64,000 bases of DNA from Megalopta genalis. Lineage: Eukaryota; Arthropoda; Insecta; Hymenoptera; Halictidae. Made by a program: the position numbers and the translations under genes. Of this stretch, positions 27,337 to 41,716 are shown piece after piece; the first letter of the stretch is position 1; each line of letters starts with the position of its first letter. The notes beneath the pieces are model-generated. The model did no database searches and was not told the origin of the DNA. It saw only the letters and a program-made list of their open reading frames with translations. Location: the NCBI RefSeq assembly GCF_051020955.1, contig NW_027476093.1, forward strand, positions 3,120,001 to 3,184,000, written 5' to 3'.

Positions 27337-29622
27337 CAAACAAAACAAACAAAACAAACAAAACAAACAAAACAAACAAAACAAACAAAACAAACAAAAC
27401 AAACAAAACAAACAAAACAAACAAAACAAACAAAACAAACAAAACAAACAAAACAAACAAAACAAACAAAACAAACAAAACAAACAAAACAAACAAAACA
27501 AACAAAACAAACAAAACAAACAAAACAAACAAAACAAACAAAACAAACAAAACAAACAAAACAAACAAAACAAACAAAACAAACAAAACAAACAAAACAA
27601 ACAAAACAAACAAAACAAACAAAACAAACAAAACAAACAAAACAAACAAAACAAACAAAACAAACAAAACAAACAAAACAAACAAAACAAACAAAACAAA
27701 CAAAACAAACAAAACAAACAAAACAAACAAAACAAACAAAACAAACAAAACAAACAAAACAAACAAAACAAACAAAACAAACAAAACAAACAAAACAAAC
27801 AAAACAAACAAAACAAACAAAACAAACAAAACAAACAAAACAAACAAAACAAACAAAACAAACAAAACAAACAAAACAAACAAAACAAACAAAACAAACA
27901 AAACAAACAAAACAAACAAAACAAACAAAACAAACAAAACAAACAAAACAAACAAAACAAACAAAACAAACAAAACAAACAAAACAAACAAAACAAACAA
28001 AACAAACAAAACAAACAAAACAAACAAAACAAACAAAACAAACAAAACAAACAAAACAAACAAAACAAACAAAACAAACAAAACAAACAAAACAAACAAA
28101 ACAAACAAAACAAACAAAACAAACAAAACAAACAAAACAAACAAAACAAACAAAACAAACAAAACAAACAAAACAAACAAAACAAACAAAACAAACAAAA
28201 CAAACAAAACAAACAAAACAAACAAAACAAACAAAACAAACAAAACAAACAAAACAAACAAAACAAACAAAACAAACAAAACAAACAAAACAAACAAAAC
28301 AAACAAAACAAACAAAACAAACAAAACAAACAAAACAAACAAAACAAACAAAACAAACAAAACAAACAAAACAAACAAAACAAACAAAACAAACAAAACA
28401 AACAAAACAAACAAAACAAACAAAACAAACAAAACAAACAAAACAAACAAAACAAACAAAACAAACAAAACAAACAAAACAAACAAAACAAACAAAACAA
28501 ACAAAACAAACAAAACAAACAAAACAAACAAAACAAACAAAACAAACAAAACAAACAAAACAAACAAAACAAACAAAACAAACAAAACAAACAAAACAAA
28601 CAAAACAAACAAAACAAACAAAACAAACAAAACAAACAAAACAAACAAAACAAACAAAACAAACAAAACAAACAAAACAAACAAAACAAACAAAACAAAC
28701 AAAACAAACAAAACAAACAAAACAAACAAAACAAACAAAACAAACAAAACAAACAAAACAAACAAAACAAACAAAACAAACAAAACAAACAAAACAAACA
28801 AAACAAACAAAACAAACAAAACAAACAAAACAAACAAAACAAACAAAACAAACAAAACAAACAAAACAAACAAAACAAACAAAACAAACAAAACAAACAA
28901 AACAAACAAAACAAACAAAACAAACAAAACAAACAAAACAAACAAAACAAACAAAACAAACAAAACAAACAAAACAAACAAAACAAACAAAACAAACAAA
29001 ACAAACAAAACAAACAAAACAAACAAAACAAACAAAACAAACAAAACAAACAAAACAAACAAAACAAACAAAACAAACAAAACAAACAAAACAAACAAAA
29101 CAAACAAAACAAACAAAACAAACAAAACAAACAAAACAAACAAAACAAACAAAACAAACAAAACAAACAAAACAAACAAAACAAACAAAACAAACAAAAC
29201 AAACAAAACAAACAAAACAAACAAAACAAACAAAACAAACAAAACAAACAAAACAAACAAAACAAACAAAACAAACAAAACAAACAAAACAAACAAAACA
29301 AACAAAACAAACAAAACAAACAAAACAAACAAAACAAACAAAACAAACAAAACAAACAAAACAAACAAAACAAACAAAACAAACAAAACAAACAAAACAA
29401 ACAAAACAAACAAAACAAACAAAACAAACAAAACAAACAAAACAAACAAAACAAACAAAACAAACAAAACAAACAAAACAAACAAAACAAACAAAACAAA
29501 CAAAACAAACAAAACAAACAAAACAAACAAAACAAACAAAACAAACAAAACAAACAAAACAAACAAAACAAACAAAACAAACAAAACAAACAAAACAAAC
29601 AAAACAAACAAAACAAACAAAA
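27337..29622. repeat. (CAAACAAAA)254 9-mer array
   Basis: The interval of 2,286 bp equals exactly 254 perfect 9-mers in phase with the following CpG block. Nine is a multiple of three, so each reading frame gives a 3-residue repeat (Phe-Cys-Leu, Phe-Val-Leu or Phe-Val-Cys on the - strand). This explains the uninterrupted frames. No gene. Confidence 0.97.
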
Positions 29623-31854
29623 CGAACAAAACGAACAAAACGAACAAAACGAACAAAACGAACAAAACGAACAAAACGAACAAAACGAACAAAACGAACA
29701 AAACGAACAAAACGAACAAAACGAACAAAACGAACAAAACGAACAAAACGAACAAAACGAACAAAACGAACAAAACGAACAAAACGAACAAAACGAACAA
29801 AACGAACAAAACGAACAAAACGAACAAAACGAACAAAACGAACAAAACGAACAAAACGAACAAAACGAACAAAACGAACAAAACGAACAAAACGAACAAA
29901 ACGAACAAAACGAACAAAACGAACAAAACGAACAAAACGAACAAAACGAACAAAACGAACAAAACGAACAAAACGAACAAAACGAACAAAACGAACAAAA
30001 CGAACAAAACGAACAAAACGAACAAAACGAACAAAACGAACAAAACGAACAAAACGAACAAAACGAACAAAACGAACAAAACGAACAAAACGAACAAAAC
30101 GAACAAAACGAACAAAACGAACAAAACGAACAAAACGAACAAAACGAACAAAACGAACAAAACGAACAAAACGAACAAAACGAACAAAACGAACAAAACG
30201 AACAAAACGAACAAAACGAACAAAACGAACAAAACGAACAAAACGAACAAAACGAACAAAACGAACAAAACGAACAAAACGAACAAAACGAACAAAACGA
30301 ACAAAACGAACAAAACGAACAAAACGAACAAAACGAACAAAACGAACAAAACGAACAAAACGAACAAAACGAACAAAACGAACAAAACGAACAAAACGAA
30401 CAAAACGAACAAAACGAACAAAACGAACAAAACGAACAAAACGAACAAAACGAACAAAACGAACAAAACGAACAAAACGAACAAAACGAACAAAACGAAC
30501 AAAACGAACAAAACGAACAAAACGAACAAAACGAACAAAACGAACAAAACGAACAAAACGAACAAAACGAACAAAACGAACAAAACGAACAAAACGAACA
30601 AAACGAACAAAACGAACAAAACGAACAAAACGAACAAAACGAACAAAACGAACAAAACGAACAAAACGAACAAAACGAACAAAACGAACAAAACGAACAA
30701 AACGAACAAAACGAACAAAACGAACAAAACGAACAAAACGAACAAAACGAACAAAACGAACAAAACGAACAAAACGAACAAAACGAACAAAACGAACAAA
30801 ACGAACAAAACGAACAAAACGAACAAAACGAACAAAACGAACAAAACGAACAAAACGAACAAAACGAACAAAACGAACAAAACGAACAAAACGAACAAAA
30901 CGAACAAAACGAACAAAACGAACAAAACGAACAAAACGAACAAAACGAACAAAACGAACAAAACGAACAAAACGAACAAAACGAACAAAACGAACAAAAC
31001 GAACAAAACGAACAAAACGAACAAAACGAACAAAACGAACAAAACGAACAAAACGAACAAAACGAACAAAACGAACAAAACGAACAAAACGAACAAAACG
31101 AACAAAACGAACAAAACGAACAAAACGAACAAAACGAACAAAACGAACAAAACGAACAAAACGAACAAAACGAACAAAACGAACAAAACGAACAAAACGA
31201 ACAAAACGAACAAAACGAACAAAACGAACAAAACGAACAAAACGAACAAAACGAACAAAACGAACAAAACGAACAAAACGAACAAAACGAACAAAACGAA
31301 CAAAACGAACAAAACGAACAAAACGAACAAAACGAACAAAACGAACAAAACGAACAAAACGAACAAAACGAACAAAACGAACAAAACGAACAAAACGAAC
31401 AAAACGAACAAAACGAACAAAACGAACAAAACGAACAAAACGAACAAAACGAACAAAACGAACAAAACGAACAAAACGAACAAAACGAACAAAACGAACA
31501 AAACGAACAAAACGAACAAAACGAACAAAACGAACAAAACGAACAAAACGAACAAAACGAACAAAACGAACAAAACGAACAAAACGAACAAAACGAACAA
31601 AACGAACAAAACGAACAAAACGAACAAAACGAACAAAACGAACAAAACGAACAAAACGAACAAAACGAACAAAACGAACAAAACGAACAAAACGAACAAA
31701 ACGAACAAAACGAACAAAACGAACAAAACGAACAAAACGAACAAAACGAACAAAACGAACAAAACGAACAAAACGAACAAAACGAACAAAACGAACAAAA
31801 CGAACAAAACGAACAAAACGAACAAAACGAACAAAACGAACAAAACGAACAAAA
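29623..31854. repeat. (CGAACAAAA)248 CpG-bearing 9-mer block
   Basis: The CA3 module becomes CGAA in 248 consecutive units (first CpG at 29,623, last at 31,846). I saw no reversion or CpG-to-TpG change inside. Both edges are abrupt and in phase with the flanking CAAACAAAA arrays, so the mutant unit was amplified as a block. Confidence 0.96.
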
Positions 31855-32740
31855 CAAACAAAACAAACAAAACAAACAAAACAAACAAAACAAACAAAAC
31901 AAACAAAACAAACAAAACAAACAAAACAAACAAAACAAACAAAACAAACAAAACAAACAAAACAAACAAAACAAACAAAACAAACAAAACAAACAAAACA
32001 AACAAAGCAAACAAAGCAAACAAAGCAAACAAAGCAAACAAAGCAAACAAAGCAAACAAAGCAAACAAAACAAACAAAACAAACAAAACAAACAAAACAA
32101 ACAAAACAAACAAAACAAACAAAACAAACAAAACAAACAAAACAAACAAAACAAACAAAACAAACAAAACAAACAAAACAAACAAAACAAACAAAACAAA
32201 CAAAACAAACAAAACAAACAAAACAAACAAAACAAACAAAACAAACAAAACAAACAAAACAAACAAAACAAACAAAACAAACAAAACAAACAAAACAAAC
32301 AAAACAAACAAAACAAACAAAACAAACAAAACAAACAAAACAAACAAAACAAACAAAACAAACAAAACAAACAAAACAAACAAAACAAACAAAACAAACA
32401 AAACAAACAAAACAAACAAAACAAACAAAACAAACAAAACAAACAAAACAAACAAAACAAACAAAACAAACAAAACAAACAAAACAAACAAAACAAACAA
32501 AACAAACAAAACAAACAAAACAAACAAAACAAACAAAACAAACAAAACAAACAAAACAAACAAAACAAACAAAACAAACAAAACAAACAAAACAAACAAA
32601 ACAAACAAAACAAACAAAACAAACAAAACAAACAAAACAAACAAAACAAACAAAACAAACAAAACAAACAAAACAAACAAAACAAACAAAACAAACAAAA
32701 CAAACAAAACAAACAAAACAAACAAAACAAACAAAACAAA
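31855..32740. repeat. CAAACAAAA array with internal (CAAACAAAG)7
   Basis: Ninety-eight 9-mers plus one CA3, still in phase with the block to the left. Seven consecutive units at 31,999-32,061 end in G (CAAACAAAG). The array stops at a CA3 that also begins the 7-mer array. Confidence 0.95.
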
Positions 32741-33614
32741 CAACAAACAACAAACAACAAACAACAAACAACAAACAACAAACAACAAACAACAAACAAC
32801 GAAGAACAAACAACAAACAACGAAGAACAAACAACAAACAACGAAGAACAAACAACAAACAACGAAGAACAAACAACAAACAACGAAGAACAAACTACAA
32901 ACAACGAAGAACAAACTACAAACAACGAAGAACAAACAACAAACAACGAAGAACAAACAACAAACAACGAAGAACAAACAACAAACAACGAAGAACAAAC
33001 AACAAGCAACGAAGAACAAACAACAAACAACGAAGAACAAACAACAAAAAACAAGCAACAAACAACAAACAACAAACAACAAACAACAAACAACAAACAA
33101 CAAACAACAAACAACAAACAACAAACAACAAACAACAAACAACAAACAACAAACAACAAACAACAAACAACAAACAACGAAGAACAAGCAACAAACAACA
33201 AAACAAAGAACAAGCAACAAACAACAAAACAAAGAACAAACAACGAAGAACAAACAACAAACAACAAACAACGAAGAACAAACAACAAACAAGAAACAAC
33301 GAAGAACAAACAACAAACAACAAACAACAAACAACGAAGAACAAACAACAAACAACAAACAACAAACAACAAACAACGAAGGACAAACAACAAACAACGA
33401 AGAACAAACAACAAACAACAAACAACGAAGAACAAACAACAAACAACGAAGAACAAACAACAAACAACAAACAACGAAGAACAAACAACAAACAACAAAC
33501 AATGAAGAACAAACAACAAACAACAAACAACGAAGAACAAACAACAAACAACAAACAACGAAGAACAAACAACAAACAACAAACAACGAAGAACAAACAA
33601 CAAACAACAAACAA
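32741..33614. repeat. Heterogeneous CAACAAA 7-mer array
   Basis: 7-mers (CA2+CA3) mixed with CGAAGAAC-bearing units at irregular spacing. There are two AAAACAAAGAAC irregularities near 33,200-33,232, one AAGAAAC near 33,290 and single CTAC substitutions near 32,894 and 32,915. It resembles 48.1-49.2 kb. No gene. Confidence 0.92.
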
Positions 33615-34538
33615 CGAAGAACAAACTACAAACAACGAAGAACAAACAACAAACAACGAAGAACAAACAACAAACAACGAAGAACAAACAACAAACAACG
33701 AAGAACAAACAACAAACAACGAAGAACAAACAACAAACAACGAAGAACAAACAACAAACGACGAAGAACAAACAACAAACAACGAAGAACAAACAACAAA
33801 CAACGAAGAACAAACAACAAACAACGTAGAACAAACAACAAACAACGAAGAACAAACAACAAACAACGAAGAACAAACAACAAACAACGAAGAACAAACA
33901 ACAAACAACGAAGAACAAACAACGAAGAACAAACAACGAAGAACAAACAACGAAGAACAAACAATGAAGAACGAAGAACAAACAACGAAGAACAAACAAC
34001 GAAGAACAAACAACGAAGAACGAACAACAAACAACGAAGAACGAACAACAAACAACGAAGAACGAACAACAAACAACGAAGAACAAACAACAAACAACGA
34101 AGAACAAACAACAAACAACGAAGAACAAACAACAAACAACGAAGAACAAACAACAAACAACGAAGAACAAACAACAAACAACGAAGAACAAACAACAAAC
34201 AACGAAGAACAAACAACAAACAACGAAGAACAAACAACAAACAACGAAGAACAAACAACAAACAACGAAGAACAAACAACAAACAACGAAGAACAAACAA
34301 CAAACAACGAAGAACAAACAACAAACAACGAAGAACAAACAACAAACAACGAAGAACAAACAACAAACAACGAAGAACAAACAACAAACAACGAAGAACA
34401 AACAACAAACAACGAAGAACAAACAACAAACAACGAAGAACAAACAACAAACAACGAAGAACAAACAACAAACAACGAAGAACAAACAACAAACAACGAA
34501 GAACAAACAACAAACAACGAAGAACAAACAACAAACAA
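33615..34538. repeat. 21-bp higher-order repeat (CGAAG every 21 bp)
   Basis: Three 7-mers form the unit: CAACAAA, CAACGAA and GAACAAA. CGAAG recurs every 21 bp. Around 33,910-34,010 the spacing drops to 14 bp and includes an ATGAAG variant near 33,963. Units near 34,020-34,075 carry GAACGAAC instead of GAACAAAC, and a CGTAG variant lies at about 33,834. Confidence 0.93.
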
Positions 34539-35557
34539 CAAACAACAAACAACAAACAACAAACAACAAACAACAAACAACAAACAACAAACAACAAACA
34601 ACAAACAACAAACAACAAACAACAAACAACAAACAACAAACAACAAACAACAAACAACAAACAACAAACAACAAACAACAAACAACAAACAACAAACAAC
34701 AAACAACAAACAACAAACAACAAACAACAAACAACAAACAACAAACAACAAACAACAAACAACAAACAACAAACAACAAACAACAAACAACAAACAACAA
34801 ACAACAAACAACAAACAACAAACAACAAACAACAAACAACAAACAACAAACAACAAACAACAAACAACAAACAACAAACAACAAACAACAAACAACAAAC
34901 AACAAACAACAAACAACAAACAACAAACAACAAACAACAAACAACAAACAACAAACAACAAACAACAAACAACAAACAACAAACAACAAACAACAAACAA
35001 CAAACAACAAACAACAAACAACAAACAACAAACAACAAACAACAAACAACAAACAACAAACAACAAACAACAAACAACAAACAACAAACAACAAACAACA
35101 AACAACAAACAACAAACAACAAACAACAAACAACAAACAACAAACAACAAACAACAAACAACAAACAACAAACAACAAACAACAAACAACAAACAACAAA
35201 CAACAAACAACAAACAACAAACAACAAACAACAAACAACAAACAACAAACAACAAACAACAAACAACAAACAACAAACAACAAACAACAAACAACAAACA
35301 ACAAACAACAAACAACAAACAACAAACAACAAACAACAAACAACAAACAACAAACAACAAACAACAAACAACAAACAACAAACAACAAACAACAAACAAC
35401 AAACAACAAACAACAAACAACAAACAACAAACAACAAACAACAAACAACAAACAACAAACAACAAACAACAAACAACAAACAACAAACAACAAACAACAA
35501 ACAACAAACAACAAACAACAAACAACAAACAACAAACAACAAACAACAAACAACAAA
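34539..35557. repeat. Pure CAACAAA 7-mer array (~145 units)
   Basis: Homogeneous 7-mers with no variant seen. Because 7 is not a multiple of 3, one array gives the same heptapeptide permutation in all three frames of a strand, and neither strand contains a stop triplet. It is therefore open in all six frames. Confidence 0.96.
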
Positions 35558-38500
35558 CAAACAAACAAAACAAACAAAACAAACAAAACAAACAAAACAA
35601 ACAAAACAAACAAAACAAACAAAACAAACAAAACAAACAAAACAAACAAAACAAACAAAACAAACAAAACAAACAAAACAAACAAAACAAACAAAACAAA
35701 CAAAACAAACAAAACAAACAAAACAAACAAAACAAACAAAACAAACAAAACAAACAAAACAAACAAAACAAACAAAACAAACAAAACAAACAAAACAAAC
35801 AAAACAAACAAAACAAACAAAACAAACAAAACAAACAAAACAAACAAAACAAACAAAACAAACAAAACAAACAAAACAAACAAAACAAACAAAACAAACA
35901 AAACAAACAAAACAAACAAAACAAACAAAACAAACAAAACAAACAAAACAAACAAAACAAACAAAACAAACAAAACAAACAAAACAAACAAAACAAACAA
36001 AACAAACAAAACAAACAAAACAAACAAAACAAACAAAACAAACAAAACAAACAAAACAAACAAAACAAACAAAACAAACAAAACAAACAAAACAAACAAA
36101 ACAAACAAAACAAACAAAACAAACAAAACAAACAAAACAAACAAAACAAACAAAACAAACAAAACAAACAAAACAAACAAAACAAACAAAACAAACAAAA
36201 CAAACAAAACAAACAAAACAAACAAAACAAACAAAACAAACAAAACAAACAAAACAAACAAAACAAACAAAACAAACAAAACAAACAAAACAAACAAAAC
36301 AAACAAAACAAACAAAACAAACAAAACAAACAAAACAAACAAAACAAACAAAACAAACAAAACAAACAAAACAAACAAAACAAACAAAACAAACAAAACA
36401 AACAAAACAAACAAAACAAACAAAACAAACAAAACAAACAAAACAAACAAAACAAACAAAACAAACAAAACAAACAAAACAAACAAAACAAACAAAACAA
36501 ACAAAACAAACAAAACAAACAAAACAAACAAAACAAACAAAACAAACAAAACAAACAAAACAAACAAAACAAACAAAACAAACAAAACAAACAAAACAAA
36601 CAAAACAAACAAAACAAACAAAACAAACAAAACAAACAAAACAAACAAAACAAACAAAACAAACAAAACAAACAAAACAAACAAAACAAACAAAACAAAC
36701 AAAACAAACAAAACAAACAAAACAAACAAAACAAACAAAACAAACAAAACAAACAAAACAAACAAAACAAACAAAACAAACAAAACAAACAAAACAAACA
36801 AAACAAACAAAACAAACAAAACAAACAAAACAAACAAAACAAACAAAACAAACAAAACAAACAAAACAAACAAAACAAACAAAACAAACAAAACAAACAA
36901 AACAAACAAAACAAACAAAACAAACAAAACAAACAAAACAAACAAAACAAACAAAACAAACAAAACAAACAAAACAAACAAAACAAACAAAACAAACAAA
37001 ACAAACAAAACAAACAAAACAAACAAAACAAACAAAACAAACAAAACAAACAAAACAAACAAAACAAACAAAACAAACAAAACAAACAAAACAAACAAAA
37101 CAAACAAAACAAACAAAACAAACAAAACAAACAAAACAAACAAAACAAACAAAACAAACAAAACAAACAAAACAAACAAAACAAACAAAACAAACAAAAC
37201 AAACAAAACAAACAAAACAAACAAAACAAACAAAACAAACAAAACAAACAAAACAAACAAAACAAACAAAACAAACAAAACAAACAAAACAAACAAAACA
37301 AACAAAACAAACAAAACAAACAAAACAAACAAAACAAACAAAACAAACAAAACAAACAAAACAAACAAAACAAACAAAACAAACAAAACAAACAAAACAA
37401 ACAAAACAAACAAAACAAACAAAACAAACAAAACAAACAAAACAAACAAAACAAACAAAACAAACAAAACAAACAAAACAAACAAAACAAACAAAACAAA
37501 CAAAACAAACAAAACAAACAAAACAAACAAAACAAACAAAACAAACAAAACAAACAAAACAAACAAAACAAACAAAACAAACAAAACAAACAAAACAAAC
37601 AAAACAAACAAAACAAACAAAACAAACAAAACAAACAAAACAAACAAAACAAACAAAACAAACAAAACAAACAAAACAAACAAAACAAACAAAACAAACA
37701 AAACAAACAAAACAAACAAAACAAACAAAACAAACAAAACAAACAAAACAAACAAAACAAACAAAACAAACAAAACAAACAAAACAAACAAAACAAACAA
37801 AACAAACAAAACAAACAAAACAAACAAAACAAACAAAACAAACAAAACAAACAAAACAAACAAAACAAACAAAACAAACAAAACAAACAAAACAAACAAA
37901 ACAAACAAAACAAACAAAACAAACAAAACAAACAAAACAAACAAAACAAACAAAACAAACAAAACAAACAAAACAAACAAAACAAACAAAACAAACAAAA
38001 CAAACAAAACAAACAAAACAAACAAAACAAACAAAACAAACAAAACAAACAAAACAAACAAAACAAACAAAACAAACAAAACAAACAAAACAAACAAAAC
38101 AAACAAAACAAACAAAACAAACAAAACAAACAAAACAAACAAAACAAACAAAACAAACAAAACAAACAAAACAAACAAAACAAACAAAACAAACAAAACA
38201 AACAAAACAAACAAAACAAACAAAACAAACAAAACAAACAAAACAAACAAAACAAACAAAACAAACAAAACAAACAAAACAAACAAAACAAACAAAACAA
38301 ACAAAACAAACAAAACAAACAAAACAAACAAAACAAACAAAACAAACAAAACAAACAAAACAAACAAAACAAACAAAACAAACAAAACAAACAAAACAAA
38401 CAAAACAAACAAAACAAACAAAACAAACAAAACAAACAAAACAAACAAAACAAACAAAACAAACAAAACAAACAAAACAAACAAAACAAACAAAACAAAC

Positions 38501-40740
38501 AAAACAAACAAAACAAACAAAACAAACAAAACAAACAAAACAAACAAAACAAACAAAACAAACAAAACAAACAAAACAAACAAAACAAACAAAACAAACA
38601 AAACAAACAAAACAAACAAAACAAACAAAACAAACAAAACAAACAAAACAAACAAAACAAACAAAACAAACAAAACAAACAAAACAAACAAAACAAACAA
38701 AACAAACAAAACAAACAAAACAAACAAAACAAACAAAACAAACAAAACAAACAAAACAAACAAAACAAACAAAACAAACAAAACAAACAAAACAAACAAA
38801 ACAAACAAAACAAACAAAACAAACAAAACAAACAAAACAAACAAAACAAACAAAACAAACAAAACAAACAAAACAAACAAAACAAACAAAACAAACAAAA
38901 CAAACAAAACAAACAAAACAAACAAAACAAACAAAACAAACAAAACAAACAAAACAAACAAAACAAACAAAACAAACAAAACAAACAAAACAAACAAAAC
39001 AAACAAAACAAACAAAACAAACAAAACAAACAAAACAAACAAAACAAACAAAACAAACAAAACAAACAAAACAAACAAAACAAACAAAACAAACAAAACA
39101 AACAAAACAAACAAAACAAACAAAACAAACAAAACAAACAAAACAAACAAAACAAACAAAACAAACAAAACAAACAAAACAAACAAAACAAACAAAACAA
39201 ACAAAACAAACAAAACAAACAAAACAAACAAAACAAACAAAACAAACAAAACAAACAAAACAAACAAAACAAACAAAACAAACAAAACAAACAAAACAAA
39301 CAAAACAAACAAAACAAACAAAACAAACAAAACAAACAAAACAAACAAAACAAACAAAACAAACAAAACAAACAAAACAAACAAAACAAACAAAACAAAC
39401 AAAACAAACAAAACAAACAAAACAAACAAAACAAACAAAACAAACAAAACAAACAAAACAAACAAAACAAACAAAACAAACAAAACAAACAAAACAAACA
39501 AAACAAACAAAACAAACAAAACAAACAAAACAAACAAAACAAACAAAACAAACAAAACAAACAAAACAAACAAAACAAACAAAACAAACAAAACAAACAA
39601 AACAAACAAAACAAACAAAACAAACAAAACAAACAAAACAAACAAAACAAACAAAACAAACAAAACAAACAAAACAAACAAAACAAACAAAACAAACAAA
39701 ACAAACAAAACAAACAAAACAAACAAAACAAACAAAACAAACAAAACAAACAAAACAAACAAAACAAACAAAACAAACAAAACAAACAAAACAAACAAAA
39801 CAAACAAAACAAACAAAACAAACAAAACAAACAAAACAAACAAAACAAACAAAACAAACAAAACAAACAAAACAAACAAAACAAACAAAACAAACAAAAC
39901 AAACAAAACAAACAAAACAAACAAAACAAACAAAACAAACAAAACAAACAAAACAAACAAAACAAACAAAACAAACAAAACAAACAAAACAAACAAAACA
40001 AACAAAACAAACAAAACAAACAAAACAAACAAAACAAACAAAACAAACAAAACAAACAAAACAAACAAAACAAACAAAACAAACAAAACAAACAAAACAA
40101 ACAAAACAAACAAAACAAACAAAACAAACAAAACAAACAAAACAAACAAAACAAACAAAACAAACAAAACAAACAAAACAAACAAAACAAACAAAACAAA
40201 CAAAACAAACAAAACAAACAAAACAAACAAAACAAACAAAACAAACAAAACAAACAAAACAAACAAAACAAACAAAACAAACAAAACAAACAAAACAAAC
40301 AAAACAAACAAAACAAACAAAACAAACAAAACAAACAAAACAAACAAAACAAACAAAACAAACAAAACAAACAAAACAAACGAAACAAACGAAACAAACG
40401 AAACAAACGAAACAAACGAAACAAACGAAACAAACGAAACAAACGAAACAAACAAAACAAACAAAACAAACAAAACAAACAAAACAAACAAAACAAACAA
40501 AACAAACAAAACAAACAAAACAAACAAAACAAACAAAACAAACAAAACAAACAAAACAAACAAAACAAACAAAACAAACAAAACAAACAAAACAAACAAA
40601 ACAAACAAAACAAACAAAACAAACAAAACAAACAAAACAAACAAAACAAACAAAACAAACAAAACAAACAAAACAAACAAAACAAACAAAACAAACAAAA
40701 CAAACAAAACAAACAAAACAAACAAAACAAACAAAACAAA
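35558..40740. repeat. CAAACAAAA 9-mer array (575 units) with (CAAACGAAA)8
   Basis: After a junction with three CA3 modules in a row (35,558-35,569), 9-mers run from 35,562 to 40,740: 535 units, then eight CAAACGAAA units at 40,377-40,448, then 32 more units and a CA3. Here G sits in the CA4 module, unlike the CGAACAAAA block at 29,623. Confidence 0.96.
40377..40448. repeat. (CAAACGAAA)8 variant block
   Basis: Eight consecutive CpG-bearing 9-mers, CpGs from 40,381 to 40,444. It is the same variant as the 153-unit block at 44,054. Confidence 0.96.
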
Positions 40741-41716
40741 CAACAAACAACAAACAACAAACAACAAACAACGAAGAACAAACAACAAACAACGAAGAAC
40801 AAACAACAAACAGCGAAGAACAAACAACAAACAGCGAAGAACAAACAACAAACAACGAAGAACAAACAACAAACAACGAAGAACAAACAACAAACAACGA
40901 AGAACAAACAACAAACAACGAAGAACAAACAACAAACAACGAAGAACGAACAACAAACAACGAAGAACGAACAACAAACAACGAAGAACGAACAACAAAC
41001 AACGAAGAACGAACAACAAACAACGAAGAACGAACAACAAACAACGAAGAACGAACAACAAACAACGAAGAACGAACAACAAACAACGAAGAACGAACAA
41101 CAAACAACGAAGAACGAACAACAAACAACGAAGAACGAACAACAAACAACGAAGAACGAACAACAAACAACGAAGAACGAACAACAAACAACGAAGAACG
41201 AACAACAAACAACGAAGAACGAACAACAAACAACGAAGAACGAACAACAAACAACGAAGAACGAACAACAAACAACGAAGAACAAACAACAAACAACGAA
41301 GAACAAACAACAAACAACGAAGAACAAACAACAAACAACGAAGAACAAACAACAAACAACGAAGAACAAACAACAAACAACGAAGAACAAACAACAAACA
41401 ACGAAGAACAAACAACAAACAACGAAGAACAAACAACAAACAACGAAGAACAAACAACAAACAACGAAGAACAAACAACAAACAACGAAGAACAAACAAC
41501 AAACAACGAAGAACAAACAACAAACAACGAAGAACAAACAACAAACAACGAAGAACAAACAACAAACAACGAAGAACAAACAACAAACAACGAAGAACAA
41601 ACAACAAACAACGAAGAACAAACAACAAACAACGAAGAACAAACAACAAACAACGAAGAACAAACAACAAACAACGAAGAACAAACAACAAACAACGAAG
41701 AACAAACAACAAACAA
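40741..41716. repeat. 21-bp higher-order repeat, 45 units
   Basis: After four plain 7-mers, CGAAG recurs every 21 bp from 40,772 to 41,696 without a break (45 units). Units 3-4 carry CAGCGAAG, and 16 consecutive units (first at 40,940, last at 41,255) carry CGAAGAACGAAC, with a second CpG. These are variant sub-blocks inside the higher-order repeat. Confidence 0.95.

Noticed and set aside
25661..32740. Transposon or insertion element bounded by the duplicated ACTAGCCAACTAAC flank
   Set aside because: There are no terminal inverted repeats, target-site duplication or coding content. The duplicated segment is ordinary satellite.
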